Positions 50,104 to 59,828 of a stretch of DNA of 64,000 bases are shown piece after piece. Origin of the DNA: JBCBWG01 sp038523925 (GTDB taxonomy: Bacteria; Pseudomonadota; Alphaproteobacteria; Rhizobiales; Hyphomicrobiaceae); contig JBCBIY010000002.1 in NCBI GenBank assembly GCA_038523925.1, positions 124,001-188,000 of the forward strand, read 5' to 3'. Positions within the stretch are counted from its first letter, which is position 1; every line of letters begins with the position of its first letter. The notes under the pieces were generated by a model that saw nothing but the letters and a program-made list of their open reading frames with translations, had not been told where the DNA came from and did no database searches. A program made the translations under genes and the position numbers.

Positions 50104-51741
50104 TTAAGCCTTGCCGCCGCCCGTGAGCGCGGCGAGCAGGCCGACGGTGGAGCTGTCGCGGTCGCCGAGTGACGCGTCGCCGGACATCCCGGCGGTGATC
50201 TCCTGAGCGAGCACCTTGCCGAGTTCGACGCCCCACTGGTCGAACGAATTGATCCCCCAAACAACCCCCTGCACAAACACCTTGTGCTCGTAGAGCGCGA
50301 GCAGTTGGCCGAGCACGTGCGGCGTCAGCTTCGGGTAGGCGATCGTCGTCGACGGACGGTTGCCAGGAAACGTCTTGTGCGTGCTGAGCCGTGCGGCGGT
50401 CTCAACGTCAACGCCGGCAGCGAGTAACTCCTCACGTGCCTCATCCCTTGTCTTGCCCCGCATCAGCGCTTCGGATTGCGCCAGGCAGTTTGCGATGAGG
50501 CTCTGGTGGTGATTGGCGTAGTCCGCGCCATCTTCGTGAGCCTCGGCTGCAATCAGGAAGTCGACCGGGACAACATCGGTCCCCTGATGCAGCATCTGAA
50601 AGAACGCGTGTTGCGAGTTGGTGCCCGGCTCGCCCCAGATCACCGGCGCTGTTGACGTGGTCACGGGATCGCCGTCGAGCCTGACCGACTTGCCGTTGCT
50701 CTCCATGTCGAGCTGCTGGACGTAGGCGGCCAGTCGGTGCAGGCGTTGATCGTAGGGGATGAGCGCAAGGCTCGCGTGGCCCTCGACGTTGCGGTTCCAG
50801 ATGCCGATCAGCGCCATCAGGACCGGCAGGTTCTCTTCAAGCGGGCTTGAGCGGAAGTGCTGGTCCATCGCGTGTGCGCCGGCGAGCAGCGCGCGGAAGT
50901 CGTCCGACCCGAGCGCAATGGCGACCGGCAGGCCAATCGACGACCAGAGCGAATACCGCCCGCCGACCCAGTCCCAGAATCCGAACACATGATCCGGTGC
51001 GATGCCGAATGCGGCAACCGCTTCGAGGTTCGTTGAGACGGCTGCGAAATGCGAACCGACCGCCGCCTCGCCCAGCGCGTCGGCGATCCAGGCGCGGGCG
51101 GTCTGCGCGTTGCGCATCGTCTCAAGCGTCGTGAACGATTTGGACGCGACGATCACCAGCGTGCGGGCCGGGTTGAGGCCGCGCACAGTGTCGCCAAAGT
51201 GCGCACCGTCGATGTTCGAGACGTAGTGGACCCGCGGCCCATCGTGATTGGGCGCGAGCGCGCCCGTCGCGAGGACCGGGCCAAGGTCCGATCCACCAAT
51301 CCCGATGTTGATGACGTCCGTGAAGGCGCCGCCGTCAGCCGCGGCTTTGGCGCCTGAACGCACGGCCTCAGCAAAGCCAACAAACCGGTCGAGGACGCCA
51401 TGGACATCAGCGCTGACGTCGGCAAACGCGTCGTCATCGCGGGGCGCGCGCAAAGCCATGTGCCGGACGGAGCGGCCTTCCGTTGTGTTGATCGCAGCCC
51501 CCGACACCATCGCATCGCGCCGCGCTTCGACGCCGGCTGCGCGCGCAAGCTCAATGAGGGCTGCGCGTGCCGCTTCATTAATCCGCTGCTTCGAGATGTC
51601 GACCAGGAGATCGCACGCCCGCATCGACAGCGCCTGGAACCGGCCCGGGTCCGCCGCGAATAGCGCGCGCAACGTCGTGTCGCCGAGATCACGGTGCCGG
51701 GCCGAAACGTTGTCCCACGCGGCTTGTACTGGGTCGGTCAT
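50104..51741 (-). CDS. pgi: Glucose-6-phosphate isomerase
   Basis: 545 residues from ATG 51741 (GGAGG upstream). NIGIGGSDLGP, GFWDWVGGRYSLWSSIGLP and the terminal VWGINSFDQWGVELGK are the three family signatures; KTFPGNRPST is also present. It interconverts glucose-6-phosphate and fructose-6-phosphate in glycolysis and gluconeogenesis. It stands alone, divergent from the thioredoxin-like gene. Confidence 0.97.
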   Translation of the reverse strand: MTDPVQAAWDNVSARHRDLGDTTLRALFAADPGRFQALSMRACDLLVDISKQRINEAARAALIELARAAGVEARRDAMVSGAAINTTEGRSVRHMALRAPRDDDAFADVSADVHGVLDRFVGFAEAVRSGAKAAADGGAFTDVINIGIGGSDLGPVLATGALAPNHDGPRVHYVSNIDGAHFGDTVRGLNPARTLVIVASKSFTTLETMRNAQTARAWIADALGEAAVGSHFAAVSTNLEAVAAFGIAPDHVFGFWDWVGGRYSLWSSIGLPVAIALGSDDFRALLAGAHAMDQHFRSSPLEENLPVLMALIGIWNRNVEGHASLALIPYDQRLHRLAAYVQQLDMESNGKSVRLDGDPVTTSTAPVIWGEPGTNSQHAFFQMLHQGTDVVPVDFLIAAEAHEDGADYANHHQSLIANCLAQSEALMRGKTRDEAREELLAAGVDVETAARLSTHKTFPGNRPSTTIAYPKLTPHVLGQLLALYEHKVFVQGVVWGINSFDQWGVELGKVLAQEITAGMSGDASLGDRDSSTVGLLAALTGGGKA

Positions 51742-51852
51742 CGCGCCCTCCACTCTTCACCTGGCCGGTGTTGCAAATTCCTTCGCTTCTCATCGGGTAG
51801 CAGGGCTTGCTAGGCTGGGACCAGCGGCAACCCGAGCGAGGCGCATCTTTCC

Positions 51853-52272
51853 ATGACCGGCATTCGATCCGCGGCTGCTGCCTGCGCTCTGGCGCTGATG
51901 GCGTTTGTTACGTTGGGTGAGGCGCGCGCAGCCGAGCTGTTGATGTTTGAATCGGCCGATTGCGTTTGGTGCGCCCGCTGGGACCGCGACATCGGCGGCA
52001 CATACGATCGCACGGCCGAGGGCCGCATCGCGCCGCTGCGCCGGCTTCAAGTCCGCGGCGCGCGCCCGCCAGGGCTCGTCCTCAAGAGCCCCGTCGTTGG
52101 CACACCCACGTTTGTGCTCGTTGAAGCCGACCGGGAAGTGGGTCGCATCATCGGCTATCCGGGTCAGAGCGCATTCTGGACACAGCTCGATGCCCTGCTC
52201 GACAAATTGCCGGAAAATACGCGGCCGAAGCCGTCCGCCCCCTACGAAGGGCTAGTCCGAACCGGTCTTTGA
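51853..52272 (+). CDS. Exported thioredoxin-like protein, SoxS type
   Basis: 139 residues. A signal peptide (ACALALMAFVTLGEARA) precedes a thioredoxin-like domain with the redox motif CVWC (ESADCVWCARWDRD) and cis-proline in VVGTPTFVLVE. It resembles the small periplasmic SoxS-type reductases found in alphaproteobacteria. A periplasmic thiol-reductase role is inferred; no sox genes are adjacent. The tail is proline-rich. Confidence 0.85.
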   Translation: MTGIRSAAAACALALMAFVTLGEARAAELLMFESADCVWCARWDRDIGGTYDRTAEGRIAPLRRLQVRGARPPGLVLKSPVVGTPTFVLVEADREVGRIIGYPGQSAFWTQLDALLDKLPENTRPKPSAPYEGLVRTGL

Positions 52273-52389
52273 CCGCTCGGCGCCCGCAAACCGCGCAAAA
52301 AAGCTACGCATTGAGCGCGCACCTGACGTGCACGCGTCAAAGCATCGCGCTATGGGTGGTGCTGGGGGATCGTGAACAGTTGGCGGACC

Positions 52390-54321
52390 ATGCCTGACTT
52401 GCTGCGAGTAGAAGATTTGTGCGTCGGGTTCGGGCTTCACGGCTCGCATCATGATGTGCTGAAGGGCGTGAACCTGCGCGTGCGGCCGGGCAGCGTTGTC
52501 GCCCTCGTCGGCGAGAGCGGCTCCGGCAAGTCCGTGACGTCGCTCGCGGTGATGGGCCTCCTGCCAAACAACGCGGCGATCACCCGCGGCCGCATCCGCT
52601 ACACCAACACGCAAACCGGCGAGACGGCGGAGATCGCAAAGCTCGATCCGGAGAGCGCGCAGATGCGCGCCATCCGCGGCGGTGAGATCTCAATGATCTT
52701 CCAGGAGCCGATGAACTCGCTGTCGCCGCTGCACACGATTGGCGACCAGGTTTCAGAGGCGCTTGAGCTGCACGAACGGGTCGACCGGCGCGAAGTGCGC
52801 GCGCGCACCGAGGACATGCTCGACCAAGTCGGGTTCCCCAATCCAAGCCGCGCGTTTGACATGTACGCGTTTGAGCTCTCCGGCGGCCTGCGTCAGCGCG
52901 CGATGATCGCAATGGCGCTCATTTGTAACCCGTCGCTCCTGATCGCCGATGAGCCGACGACCGCGCTTGACGTCACCATCCAGGCGCAGGTGCTCGGCCT
53001 TCTGAAGTCGCTGCAGGAAAAGCGGCGGATGGGCCTGCTGCTCATCACGCATGATCTCGGAGTTGTCGCCAACCTCGCTGACGAAGTGGTCGTCATCTAC
53101 CACGGCGAGGTGATGGAAGCGGGCCCCGTCGATGACATCTTCCGGCGGCCGCAGCACCCCTATCTGAAGGCGCTCCTGAAGGCTGTCCCGCACTTTGATA
53201 TGAAGCCCGGCGAGCGGCTGGTCTCGCTTCGCGATGCGGACATCGAGCCACGGACGGTATCGCTGCCCCGCGTGGACGCGGCACCGCCGGCCAAGACGGA
53301 CTGCCCGACGCGGCCGCTGCTCTGCATCCGCGGCATCACGAAGACCTTCACAACCCGCAACACCGGCTTGTTCGGCTTTGGCGAGCAGCATGCCATCACC
53401 GCTGTCGACGACGTCTCACTCGATATCCGCCGCGGCGAATGCGTTGGGCTCGTCGGCGAGAGCGGCTGCGGAAAGACGACGCTCTCAAAGCTCGTTATGC
53501 GGGCTCTGACGCCGGACACGGGCGAGATTCTGCTTGCCGACGCCGACCCTCACGCCGATCGCGCAGTCGACCTCGCGCAGCAGGAAGGCCGCGCCCTCGA
53601 TGAACAGCGCAAGCGCATCCAGATGGTCTTCCAGGACCCGGTCAACTCGCTCTCGCCGCGCATGACCGTCCTCAACATCCTGCGCGAGCCGATGGAGATC
53701 CACGGCCACGGCAACCGCGAGACGCAGACCGCGCGTGCGATCGACCTGATGAAAGCCGTCGGCCTCGATCCGCGCTTTCTGAACCGCTACCCGCACAGTT
53801 TTTCCGGCGGACAGCGCCAGCGGATCGGCATCGCCCGCGCGCTCGCGCTATCGCCTGACTTGTTGATTTGCGACGAGCCGGTCTCGGCCCTTGATGTGTC
53901 GGTGCAGGCACAGGTCCTGAACCTGCTCAATGATCTCCGCAAGGAGATGGGCCTCACGTACCTCTTTATCTCGCACAACCTGGCCGTTGTTGATTACGTC
54001 GCTGACCGGATCGCGGTGATGGCGCAGGGCCGGATCGTCGAACTCGCCCCGCGCGCAGCGCTGTTCGCCAATCCCGTGCACCCTTACACGCGATCACTCT
54101 TGGCAGCCGTCCCGTATCCAGATCTCGATCGCCCGCTTGATCTAGAACGGTTTGCGGACGGCGAAGTGGGCTCGCCCAGCGACTGGCCAGAGGCGTTTCG
54201 CGCCGCGCCGGTCAACGGCCACGCCCTGCCGCACGGACACAACCTGGAACCCATCACCGTCGGCGACGGTCACATCGTCCTCGCCCGGCCACAGGCCGAC
54301 GCTCGGGAGCTCGTTGCATGA
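52390..54321 (+). CDS. ABC transporter, fused double ATP-binding protein (DppDF/YejF-like)
   Basis: About 643 residues with two complete nucleotide-binding domains. The first has GESGSGKS, ELSGGLRQRAMIA and LLIADEPTTALD (the signature LSGGLRQR differs slightly from LSGGQ). The second has GESGCGKTT, FSGGQRQRIGIA and LLICDEPVSALD. Fused oligopeptide-type ATPases drive uptake of peptides, opines or microcin-like compounds. The start is either ATG 52390 or GTG 52372, neither with an ideal site. The last four bases overlap the start of the binding-protein gene. Confidence 0.94.
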   Translation: MPDLLRVEDLCVGFGLHGSHHDVLKGVNLRVRPGSVVALVGESGSGKSVTSLAVMGLLPNNAAITRGRIRYTNTQTGETAEIAKLDPESAQMRAIRGGEISMIFQEPMNSLSPLHTIGDQVSEALELHERVDRREVRARTEDMLDQVGFPNPSRAFDMYAFELSGGLRQRAMIAMALICNPSLLIADEPTTALDVTIQAQVLGLLKSLQEKRRMGLLLITHDLGVVANLADEVVVIYHGEVMEAGPVDDIFRRPQHPYLKALLKAVPHFDMKPGERLVSLRDADIEPRTVSLPRVDAAPPAKTDCPTRPLLCIRGITKTFTTRNTGLFGFGEQHAITAVDDVSLDIRRGECVGLVGESGCGKTTLSKLVMRALTPDTGEILLADADPHADRAVDLAQQEGRALDEQRKRIQMVFQDPVNSLSPRMTVLNILREPMEIHGHGNRETQTARAIDLMKAVGLDPRFLNRYPHSFSGGQRQRIGIARALALSPDLLICDEPVSALDVSVQAQVLNLLNDLRKEMGLTYLFISHNLAVVDYVADRIAVMAQGRIVELAPRAALFANPVHPYTRSLLAAVPYPDLDRPLDLERFADGEVGSPSDWPEAFRAAPVNGHALPHGHNLEPITVGDGHIVLARPQADARELVA

Positions 54322-56333
54322 AAAAAACGGGACTGACTTTTGCGGCCTTCGCCCTGCTGTTCGGCGGGATCGCATCCAGCTCATTCGCTGAACGCGCCGA
54401 GACGGTCTCCGCGTCCGCGCCGCCACCGGTCTACATCGAGACGCCGTCACTTGCCAAAGCCGTCGAGAAAGGCGAGCTGCCGCCCGTTGCGCAGCGGCTT
54501 CCTGAGAACCCGCGCGTGCTCGACCCGACAAAGTATGGCGGCACGCTCGGCCGTCACGGCGGGCGTATGCGCTGGCTGATGGGCAAGCAGAAAGACCTGC
54601 GTATGCTGGTCTATTACAGCTACGCGCGGCTGGTCGGGTATAACGAGAAGTACGGGCTCAAGGCCGACATCCTTGAAAAGTTCACCGTCGAAGACGGCCG
54701 TATTTTCACGTTCACCCTGCGCAAGGGCCATAAGTGGTCGGACGGGCATCCTTTCACGACCGAAGACTTCCGCTACTGGTGGGAGGATGTCGCAAACGAC
54801 AAGCGCGTCGGGCGTGGCATGCCCGCAAAGATGCTCGTCAACGGCAAACCGCCGACGGTTGAGTTCATCGACGAAGTGACCGTCCGCTTCACGTGGGAGG
54901 ATGCCAACCCCGAGTTCCTCCCGTCGCTCGCTGCAACGCGCCCGCTCGTGATCTTCATGCCGGCGCACTTCATGAAACAGTTTCACCCGCGGTATGCCGA
55001 CAAGGCCGAGCTCGAGAAGCGCGTGAAGGCCGTCAAGCTTCGCAACGCCAAGCGCCTCCACATGCGCATGGCCCGATCGGCGCGGCCGGAGAACCCCGAG
55101 CGGCCGATGCTCGACCCTTGGATCCAGACGACCAAGCCACCGTCGACCCTGTTCACGTTCCGCCGCAACCCGTTCTACCACCGCGTCGACCCCGCAGGCC
55201 GGCAGCTCCCCTACGTCGACGAGGTGCGCATCGCGATGGGTTCGACATCGCTGATCCCCGCCAAAGTCGGCGCCGGCGATAGTGACCTGCAGGCGCGCTA
55301 CCTGCGGTTTGACGACTACACGTTCCTGAAGGCGGCCGAAAAGCGCGGTACGATCAAGGTCAAGCTGTGGGACAAGTCGCGCGGCGCACACATGGCGATC
55401 GTCCCGAACCTCAATGCGAAGGACCCGGTCTGGCGGAAGCTCAATCGCGACAAGCGGTTTCGCCAGGCGCTGTCGCTTGCGATCAACCGGCGCGAAATCA
55501 ATCAGGCGATCTTCTACGGCCTCGCTAAGGAGAGCGCGGACACGATCCTGCCGGGCAGCCCGCTCTACCGGAAGGACTACGCCAAAGCCTTCGCGCGGTT
55601 TGATCTCGACCGCGCCAACGAGCTGCTCGACGCGGTTGGCCTTGGCGAACGCGACGGTGACGGCATCCGGTTGCTGCCCGATGGCCGGCGCGCCGAGATC
55701 ATCCTGACGAGTGCCGGCGAAAGCTCCGAGCAGGCTGATGTTCTCTCACTCATTCGCGACACGTGGCGGAAGGCCGGCATCGCGCTCTACACGCGCTCGA
55801 GCCAGCGCGAACTGTTTCGCAAGCGCATCTACAGCGGCGAGACGATCATGTCGGTATGGGAAGGGCTCGACAACGCCATGGCGTCGGCGGCCACGAGCCC
55901 AACCGAACTGGCGCCGACCAAACAGTCACAACTGCATTGGCCGCAGTGGGGGCTCTACTACGAGACCTCGGGCGAGCAAGGCGCGGCGCCTGACCTGCCG
56001 GAAGGCCGCAAGCTGATTGCCGCACTTGAACGATGGCAGGCGGCGGCGTCGCCGGACGCGCGTAAGGCTGCATGGCATGCCATGCTCAAGATCCACGCGC
56101 AGAACGTGTTCACGATCGGCATCGTCAACGCCACCAAGCAGCCAGTCGCGATGTCGCCAAAGCTGCGCAACGTGCCGGACCACGGTGTCTATGCCTACGA
56201 GCCGGGCGGCTTCTTCGGCATCTATCACCCGGACCTGTTCTGGCTCGAAGGCGCCGATAAGAAGTCCAGCGTGACGAGCGACAGGGCAACCAACGGCGAA
56301 CCGTCGATCCTGACGAAGGCGACGGGGAACTGA
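54318..56333 (+). CDS. ABC transporter, family 5 solute-binding protein
   Basis: 671 residues with a signal peptide (LTFAAFALLFGGIASSSFA) and an SBP_bac_5 fold (YGGTLGRHGGRMRWLMGKQK; FTLRKGHKWSDGHPFTTEDF; SLAINRREINQAIFYGLA). It captures the substrate in the periplasm for the two permeases that follow. It is long for the family, like YejA-type proteins, which favours peptides or complex oligomers over simple dipeptides. The start overlaps the ATPase stop (ATGA). Confidence 0.94.
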   Translation: MKKTGLTFAAFALLFGGIASSSFAERAETVSASAPPPVYIETPSLAKAVEKGELPPVAQRLPENPRVLDPTKYGGTLGRHGGRMRWLMGKQKDLRMLVYYSYARLVGYNEKYGLKADILEKFTVEDGRIFTFTLRKGHKWSDGHPFTTEDFRYWWEDVANDKRVGRGMPAKMLVNGKPPTVEFIDEVTVRFTWEDANPEFLPSLAATRPLVIFMPAHFMKQFHPRYADKAELEKRVKAVKLRNAKRLHMRMARSARPENPERPMLDPWIQTTKPPSTLFTFRRNPFYHRVDPAGRQLPYVDEVRIAMGSTSLIPAKVGAGDSDLQARYLRFDDYTFLKAAEKRGTIKVKLWDKSRGAHMAIVPNLNAKDPVWRKLNRDKRFRQALSLAINRREINQAIFYGLAKESADTILPGSPLYRKDYAKAFARFDLDRANELLDAVGLGERDGDGIRLLPDGRRAEIILTSAGESSEQADVLSLIRDTWRKAGIALYTRSSQRELFRKRIYSGETIMSVWEGLDNAMASAATSPTELAPTKQSQLHWPQWGLYYETSGEQGAAPDLPEGRKLIAALERWQAAASPDARKAAWHAMLKIHAQNVFTIGIVNATKQPVAMSPKLRNVPDHGVYAYEPGGFFGIYHPDLFWLEGADKKSSVTSDRATNGEPSILTKATGN

Positions 56334-56385
56334 TGACCAACGTGTTCGCGCACGCGCCGGCAAACGGGCAGAACAGGCAGCCGCC

Positions 56386-57384
56386 ATGCTGATCTACATT
56401 CTGCGCCGCGCGCTGTTGATGATCCCGACGCTTGCCATCATCAGCGTTCTCGTCTTCACCATCATCGAGCTCCCGCCCGGCGACTACTTCGAGAGCTACG
56501 TTGCCGAACTCGAAGCCGCCGGCGAAAAAGTCGACAAGAGCCAGATCGAATTTCTCAAGCAGGAGTACGGCTTCGATCGGCACCCGGTAGAGCGCTATTT
56601 CTACTGGGTTGGCGGGCTCTTGCAGGGCGATCTCGGCTACTCGTTTGCCTATGAGTTGCCGGTCAACAAAATCATCGGCGACCGGCTGTTCTTCACGATC
56701 CTCATTTCGTTCCTGACGATCATCGTCACTTGGATGATTGCCTTCCCGATCGGCATCTATTCGGCGATGCACCAGTATAGCTGGTCGGATTACGGGCTGA
56801 CATTCGTCGGCCTCCTTGGCATCGCGACGCCCAACTTCCTGCTCGCGCTCGTCATGATGTACCTCGCCAACGTCTGGTTCGGGACGTCGATCGGCGGCCT
56901 CATGGCGCAGGAATACGTCAATCAGCCGTGGAGCTGGGGCAAGTTTGTCTCGATCCTCGAGCACATCTGGATACCGGTCATCGTCATTGGGACAGCCGGA
57001 ACTGCCGGCATGATCCGCACGCTCCGCGCGAACCTGCTCGACGAGTTGCAAAAGCAGTATTACCGGACCGCGCGCGCCAAGGGCCTCAGCCGCACGAAGG
57101 CCGTCACCAAATATCCGCTACGCATGGCGCTGAACTTCTTCGTCGCAGACATCGGCGGGATCCTGCCGCAGATCGTCTCCGGCGCCGAGATCGTCGCGAT
57201 CGTCCTTTCGCTCGAGACAACCGGGCCCTTGCTGATTTCCGCGCTGCAATCACAGGACATGTATCTCGCAGGCTCGTTCCTCATGTTCCTCGCGCTGCTG
57301 ACCGTGATCGGCGTGCTCATCTCCGACATCCTGCTTGCCGTCCTTGACCCGCGCATCCGCCTTGCGGGAGGGCGCACGAAGTGA
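56386..57384 (+). CDS. ABC transporter permease 1 (YejB/DppB-like)
   Basis: 332 residues with about six membrane segments (LLMIPTLAIISVLVFTIIELPPGD at the N-terminus) and the BPD_transp_1 coupling loop (YYRTARAKGLSRTKAVTKYPLRMALN). An insert after the first segment (VAELEAAGEKVDKSQIEFLKQ) is usual in this subgroup. It overlaps the second permease by four bases (GTGA). Confidence 0.94.
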   Translation: MLIYILRRALLMIPTLAIISVLVFTIIELPPGDYFESYVAELEAAGEKVDKSQIEFLKQEYGFDRHPVERYFYWVGGLLQGDLGYSFAYELPVNKIIGDRLFFTILISFLTIIVTWMIAFPIGIYSAMHQYSWSDYGLTFVGLLGIATPNFLLALVMMYLANVWFGTSIGGLMAQEYVNQPWSWGKFVSILEHIWIPVIVIGTAGTAGMIRTLRANLLDELQKQYYRTARAKGLSRTKAVTKYPLRMALNFFVADIGGILPQIVSGAEIVAIVLSLETTGPLLISALQSQDMYLAGSFLMFLALLTVIGVLISDILLAVLDPRIRLAGGRTK

Positions 57385-58562
57385 AGCCGAGCCCGCTGCC
57401 GCCGCCCAATCAGCCGATGGGCCACTATGTCAACGATGCCCCGTTTGACCCGCGGACCATCGAGGAGATGACGCCGGCGCAGGAGCGCGTTTATCTCGCG
57501 TCGCAGTGGCGGCTGATGTGGTGGAAGTTCAAGCGGCACAAGCTTGCTGTCATTTCAGCGCTGTTCCTCGGCTTCGTCTACTTCTGCGTGATTTTCGCCG
57601 GCCCAATCGCGCCCTATGCGCAGGACACCCGGCACGTCGAACACATCTACGCGCCGCCGCAGTCGGTCCATCTGTTCGACGAGAACTGGAACTTCATCGG
57701 GCCGTTCGTCTACGGCTACGACTACAAGCTCAACATGGAGAACTTGAAGCGCGAGTACACGGTCAACACCGGCAAGATCCAGCGGCTGCGCTTCTTCTGT
57801 TTGGGCGACACGTATCGCTTCTGGGGGCTCATCGAGAGCCGGTTCCACGTCATGTGTCCGGCTGAAGGCGAGCCCACGTTCCTGCTCGGCTCAGACCGGC
57901 TTGGACGCGATGTCCTGTCGCGCATCATCTACGGCGCGCGGGTTTCCATGACCATCGGGCTCGTCGGCATCACGGTTGCGATCATCCTTGGCCTCTTCTT
58001 CGGCGGCCTCGCGGGCTACTTCGGCGGCAAGGTCGACATGGTCGTCCAGCGCATCATCGAAGTGCTCCAATCGATCCCGTCGATCCCGCTGTGGCTCTCG
58101 ATCGCAGCGCTCGTGCCCGTGACCTGGAGCCCGCTCGCCGTCTACTTCTTCATCACGATCATCCTCGGCCTTATCGACTGGACCGGGCTTGCGCGCGCCG
58201 TCCGTTCGAAGCTGTTCTCGCTTCGGGAAGAAGACTACGTGCTGGCGGCTCAACTCATGGGCGCAAGTTCCGGCCGGATCATCTCCCGCCACCTCGTGCC
58301 AGGCTTCACGAGCCACCTGATCGCAGCCGCATCGCTTTCGATCCCCACGATGATCCTCGGGGAAACCGCGCTTTCGTTCCTCGGCCTCGGCCTGCGCGCG
58401 CCGATCACCAGTTGGGGCGTCCTTCTGCAGGATGCCCAGAACATCAATGTCGTCGCGCTTTATCCCTGGCTGATGTTTCCTGTCGTTCCTGTCATCCTGG
58501 TCGTGCTTGCGTTCAACTTCCTGGGGGATGGGTTGCGCGACGCGGCTGACCCCTACAAGTAG
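57381..58562 (+). CDS. ABC transporter permease 2 (YejE/DppC-like)
   Basis: 393 residues. A cytoplasmic N-terminal tail and first membrane segment (LAVISALFLGFVYFCVIFAGP) are followed by a large periplasmic insert of about 130 residues. The GSDRLGRDVLSRIIYGARVS signature and five more segments come next, with the coupling loop LREEDYVLAAQLMGASSGRII. The insert is typical of Yej-type permeases. It is the last transporter gene; the first glycosyltransferase starts 59 bases later on the same strand. Confidence 0.94.
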   Translation: MKPSPLPPPNQPMGHYVNDAPFDPRTIEEMTPAQERVYLASQWRLMWWKFKRHKLAVISALFLGFVYFCVIFAGPIAPYAQDTRHVEHIYAPPQSVHLFDENWNFIGPFVYGYDYKLNMENLKREYTVNTGKIQRLRFFCLGDTYRFWGLIESRFHVMCPAEGEPTFLLGSDRLGRDVLSRIIYGARVSMTIGLVGITVAIILGLFFGGLAGYFGGKVDMVVQRIIEVLQSIPSIPLWLSIAALVPVTWSPLAVYFFITIILGLIDWTGLARAVRSKLFSLREEDYVLAAQLMGASSGRIISRHLVPGFTSHLIAAASLSIPTMILGETALSFLGLGLRAPITSWGVLLQDAQNINVVALYPWLMFPVVPVILVVLAFNFLGDGLRDAADPYK

Positions 58563-58621
58563 GCGGAGGCGGATCGTGCGATGCGCTGCAGCTTGGCCAT
58601 TGTGGTGTTGAGGGATTGATC

Positions 58622-59827
58622 GTGCGGGATGACGACCAGATCCGCGTGCTGATGTACTCGCACGACACGTTCGGCCTCGGGCATCTGCGCCGGACCCGCG
58701 CGATCGCGCATGCCCTTGTCGAGCAGCACAAAGGCCTAAGCGTCCTCATTATCTCGGGTTCGTCGATCGCCGGCGCGTTCGACTTCCGTGCCCGCGTCGA
58801 CTTCATCAAGATCCCGAGCGTCATCAAGCTCTACAACGGCGAGTACACCTCGCTGTCGGACCATATCGACCTGAGCGACACGCTCGCCATGCGCCGAAGC
58901 GTCATCGAAAGCGCGGCCGTCCATTTCCGCCCAGACGTTTTCATTGTCGACAAAGAACCGCGCGGCCTGCGCGGCGAGCTCGACCCGACGCTGCCGCGGC
59001 TCAAGGAGCTTGGCACGGAAGTCGTGCTCGGGCTCCGCGAAGTGCTCGACGAACCGGACGTCGTCAAAGCGGAGTGGGAGCGGAACGACGCCGCGCACTG
59101 GGTCGCGACCTACTATGACCGGATCTGGGTCTATGGCTCACGCGACTTCTGGGATCCGCTGACGGGCGTGCCGCTGCCGGAGACGGTTCGCGCGCGCGTC
59201 AGCCACGTTGGATTTCTGGCACGGACAGCCCCACAGCGGCGGTCCTTGCCGCCGCGTTTGCCGAAGTCTGATTATATCCTCGTGACCGCCGGCGGCGGTG
59301 GTGACGGAAGCGACATGATGCGGCAGGTGCTGGCGGCAAAAGAACACGACCGCTCGAACCGCGACGCCTACGTGCTTGTGCTCGGGCCGTTCATGCCGGT
59401 GCGCGAACAGGCTGAGATCCGCCACCGCGCGAACCGGCTCGACGATGTGCACGTGGTCGCCTTCGACAGCCACATCGAAACGCTGATTGAGGACGCGCGT
59501 GCCGTCGTCTCGATGGGCGGCTACAATACATTTTGCGAGCTGATGTCGTTTAACAAGCGCGCGCTCATCATCCCGCGCAAGACCCCGCGCCAGGAGCAGC
59601 TCATTCGCGCCGAACAGGCCGCCCAGTACGGGCTGATCGACATGCTCGATCCAGATGATGCCCGCGCGCCGTGGAAACTTGCAGAGCGCATGCGGCGCCT
59701 GCCGTTACGGCCGCTTCCGTGGTCCGCGACCTACCAGATCGATCTCGACGGCCTCGACCGCATCGGTGAGATGGTCGGCCGCATTGGCGACCAGAAGTCA
59801 GAACCCACGCGCAAGGCGATCGCCTGA
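58622..59827 (+). CDS. MurG-like (COG4671-type) predicted glycosyltransferase
   Basis: 401 residues from GTG 58622 (AGGGA seven bases upstream). A GT-B fold: the N-terminal domain has YSHDTFGLGHLRRTRAIAHAL, the C-terminal domain ILVTAGGGGDG and the donor-binding region VVSMGGYNTFCELMSFNKRALIIPRKTPRQEQ, as in MurG/GT28. It is the first of three glycosyltransferases in a row and shares its family with the third. Product and acceptor are unknown; a surface polysaccharide or glycolipid is plausible. Confidence 0.85.
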   Translation: MRDDDQIRVLMYSHDTFGLGHLRRTRAIAHALVEQHKGLSVLIISGSSIAGAFDFRARVDFIKIPSVIKLYNGEYTSLSDHIDLSDTLAMRRSVIESAAVHFRPDVFIVDKEPRGLRGELDPTLPRLKELGTEVVLGLREVLDEPDVVKAEWERNDAAHWVATYYDRIWVYGSRDFWDPLTGVPLPETVRARVSHVGFLARTAPQRRSLPPRLPKSDYILVTAGGGGDGSDMMRQVLAAKEHDRSNRDAYVLVLGPFMPVREQAEIRHRANRLDDVHVVAFDSHIETLIEDARAVVSMGGYNTFCELMSFNKRALIIPRKTPRQEQLIRAEQAAQYGLIDMLDPDDARAPWKLAERMRRLPLRPLPWSATYQIDLDGLDRIGEMVGRIGDQKSEPTRKAIA

Positions 59828-59828
59828 C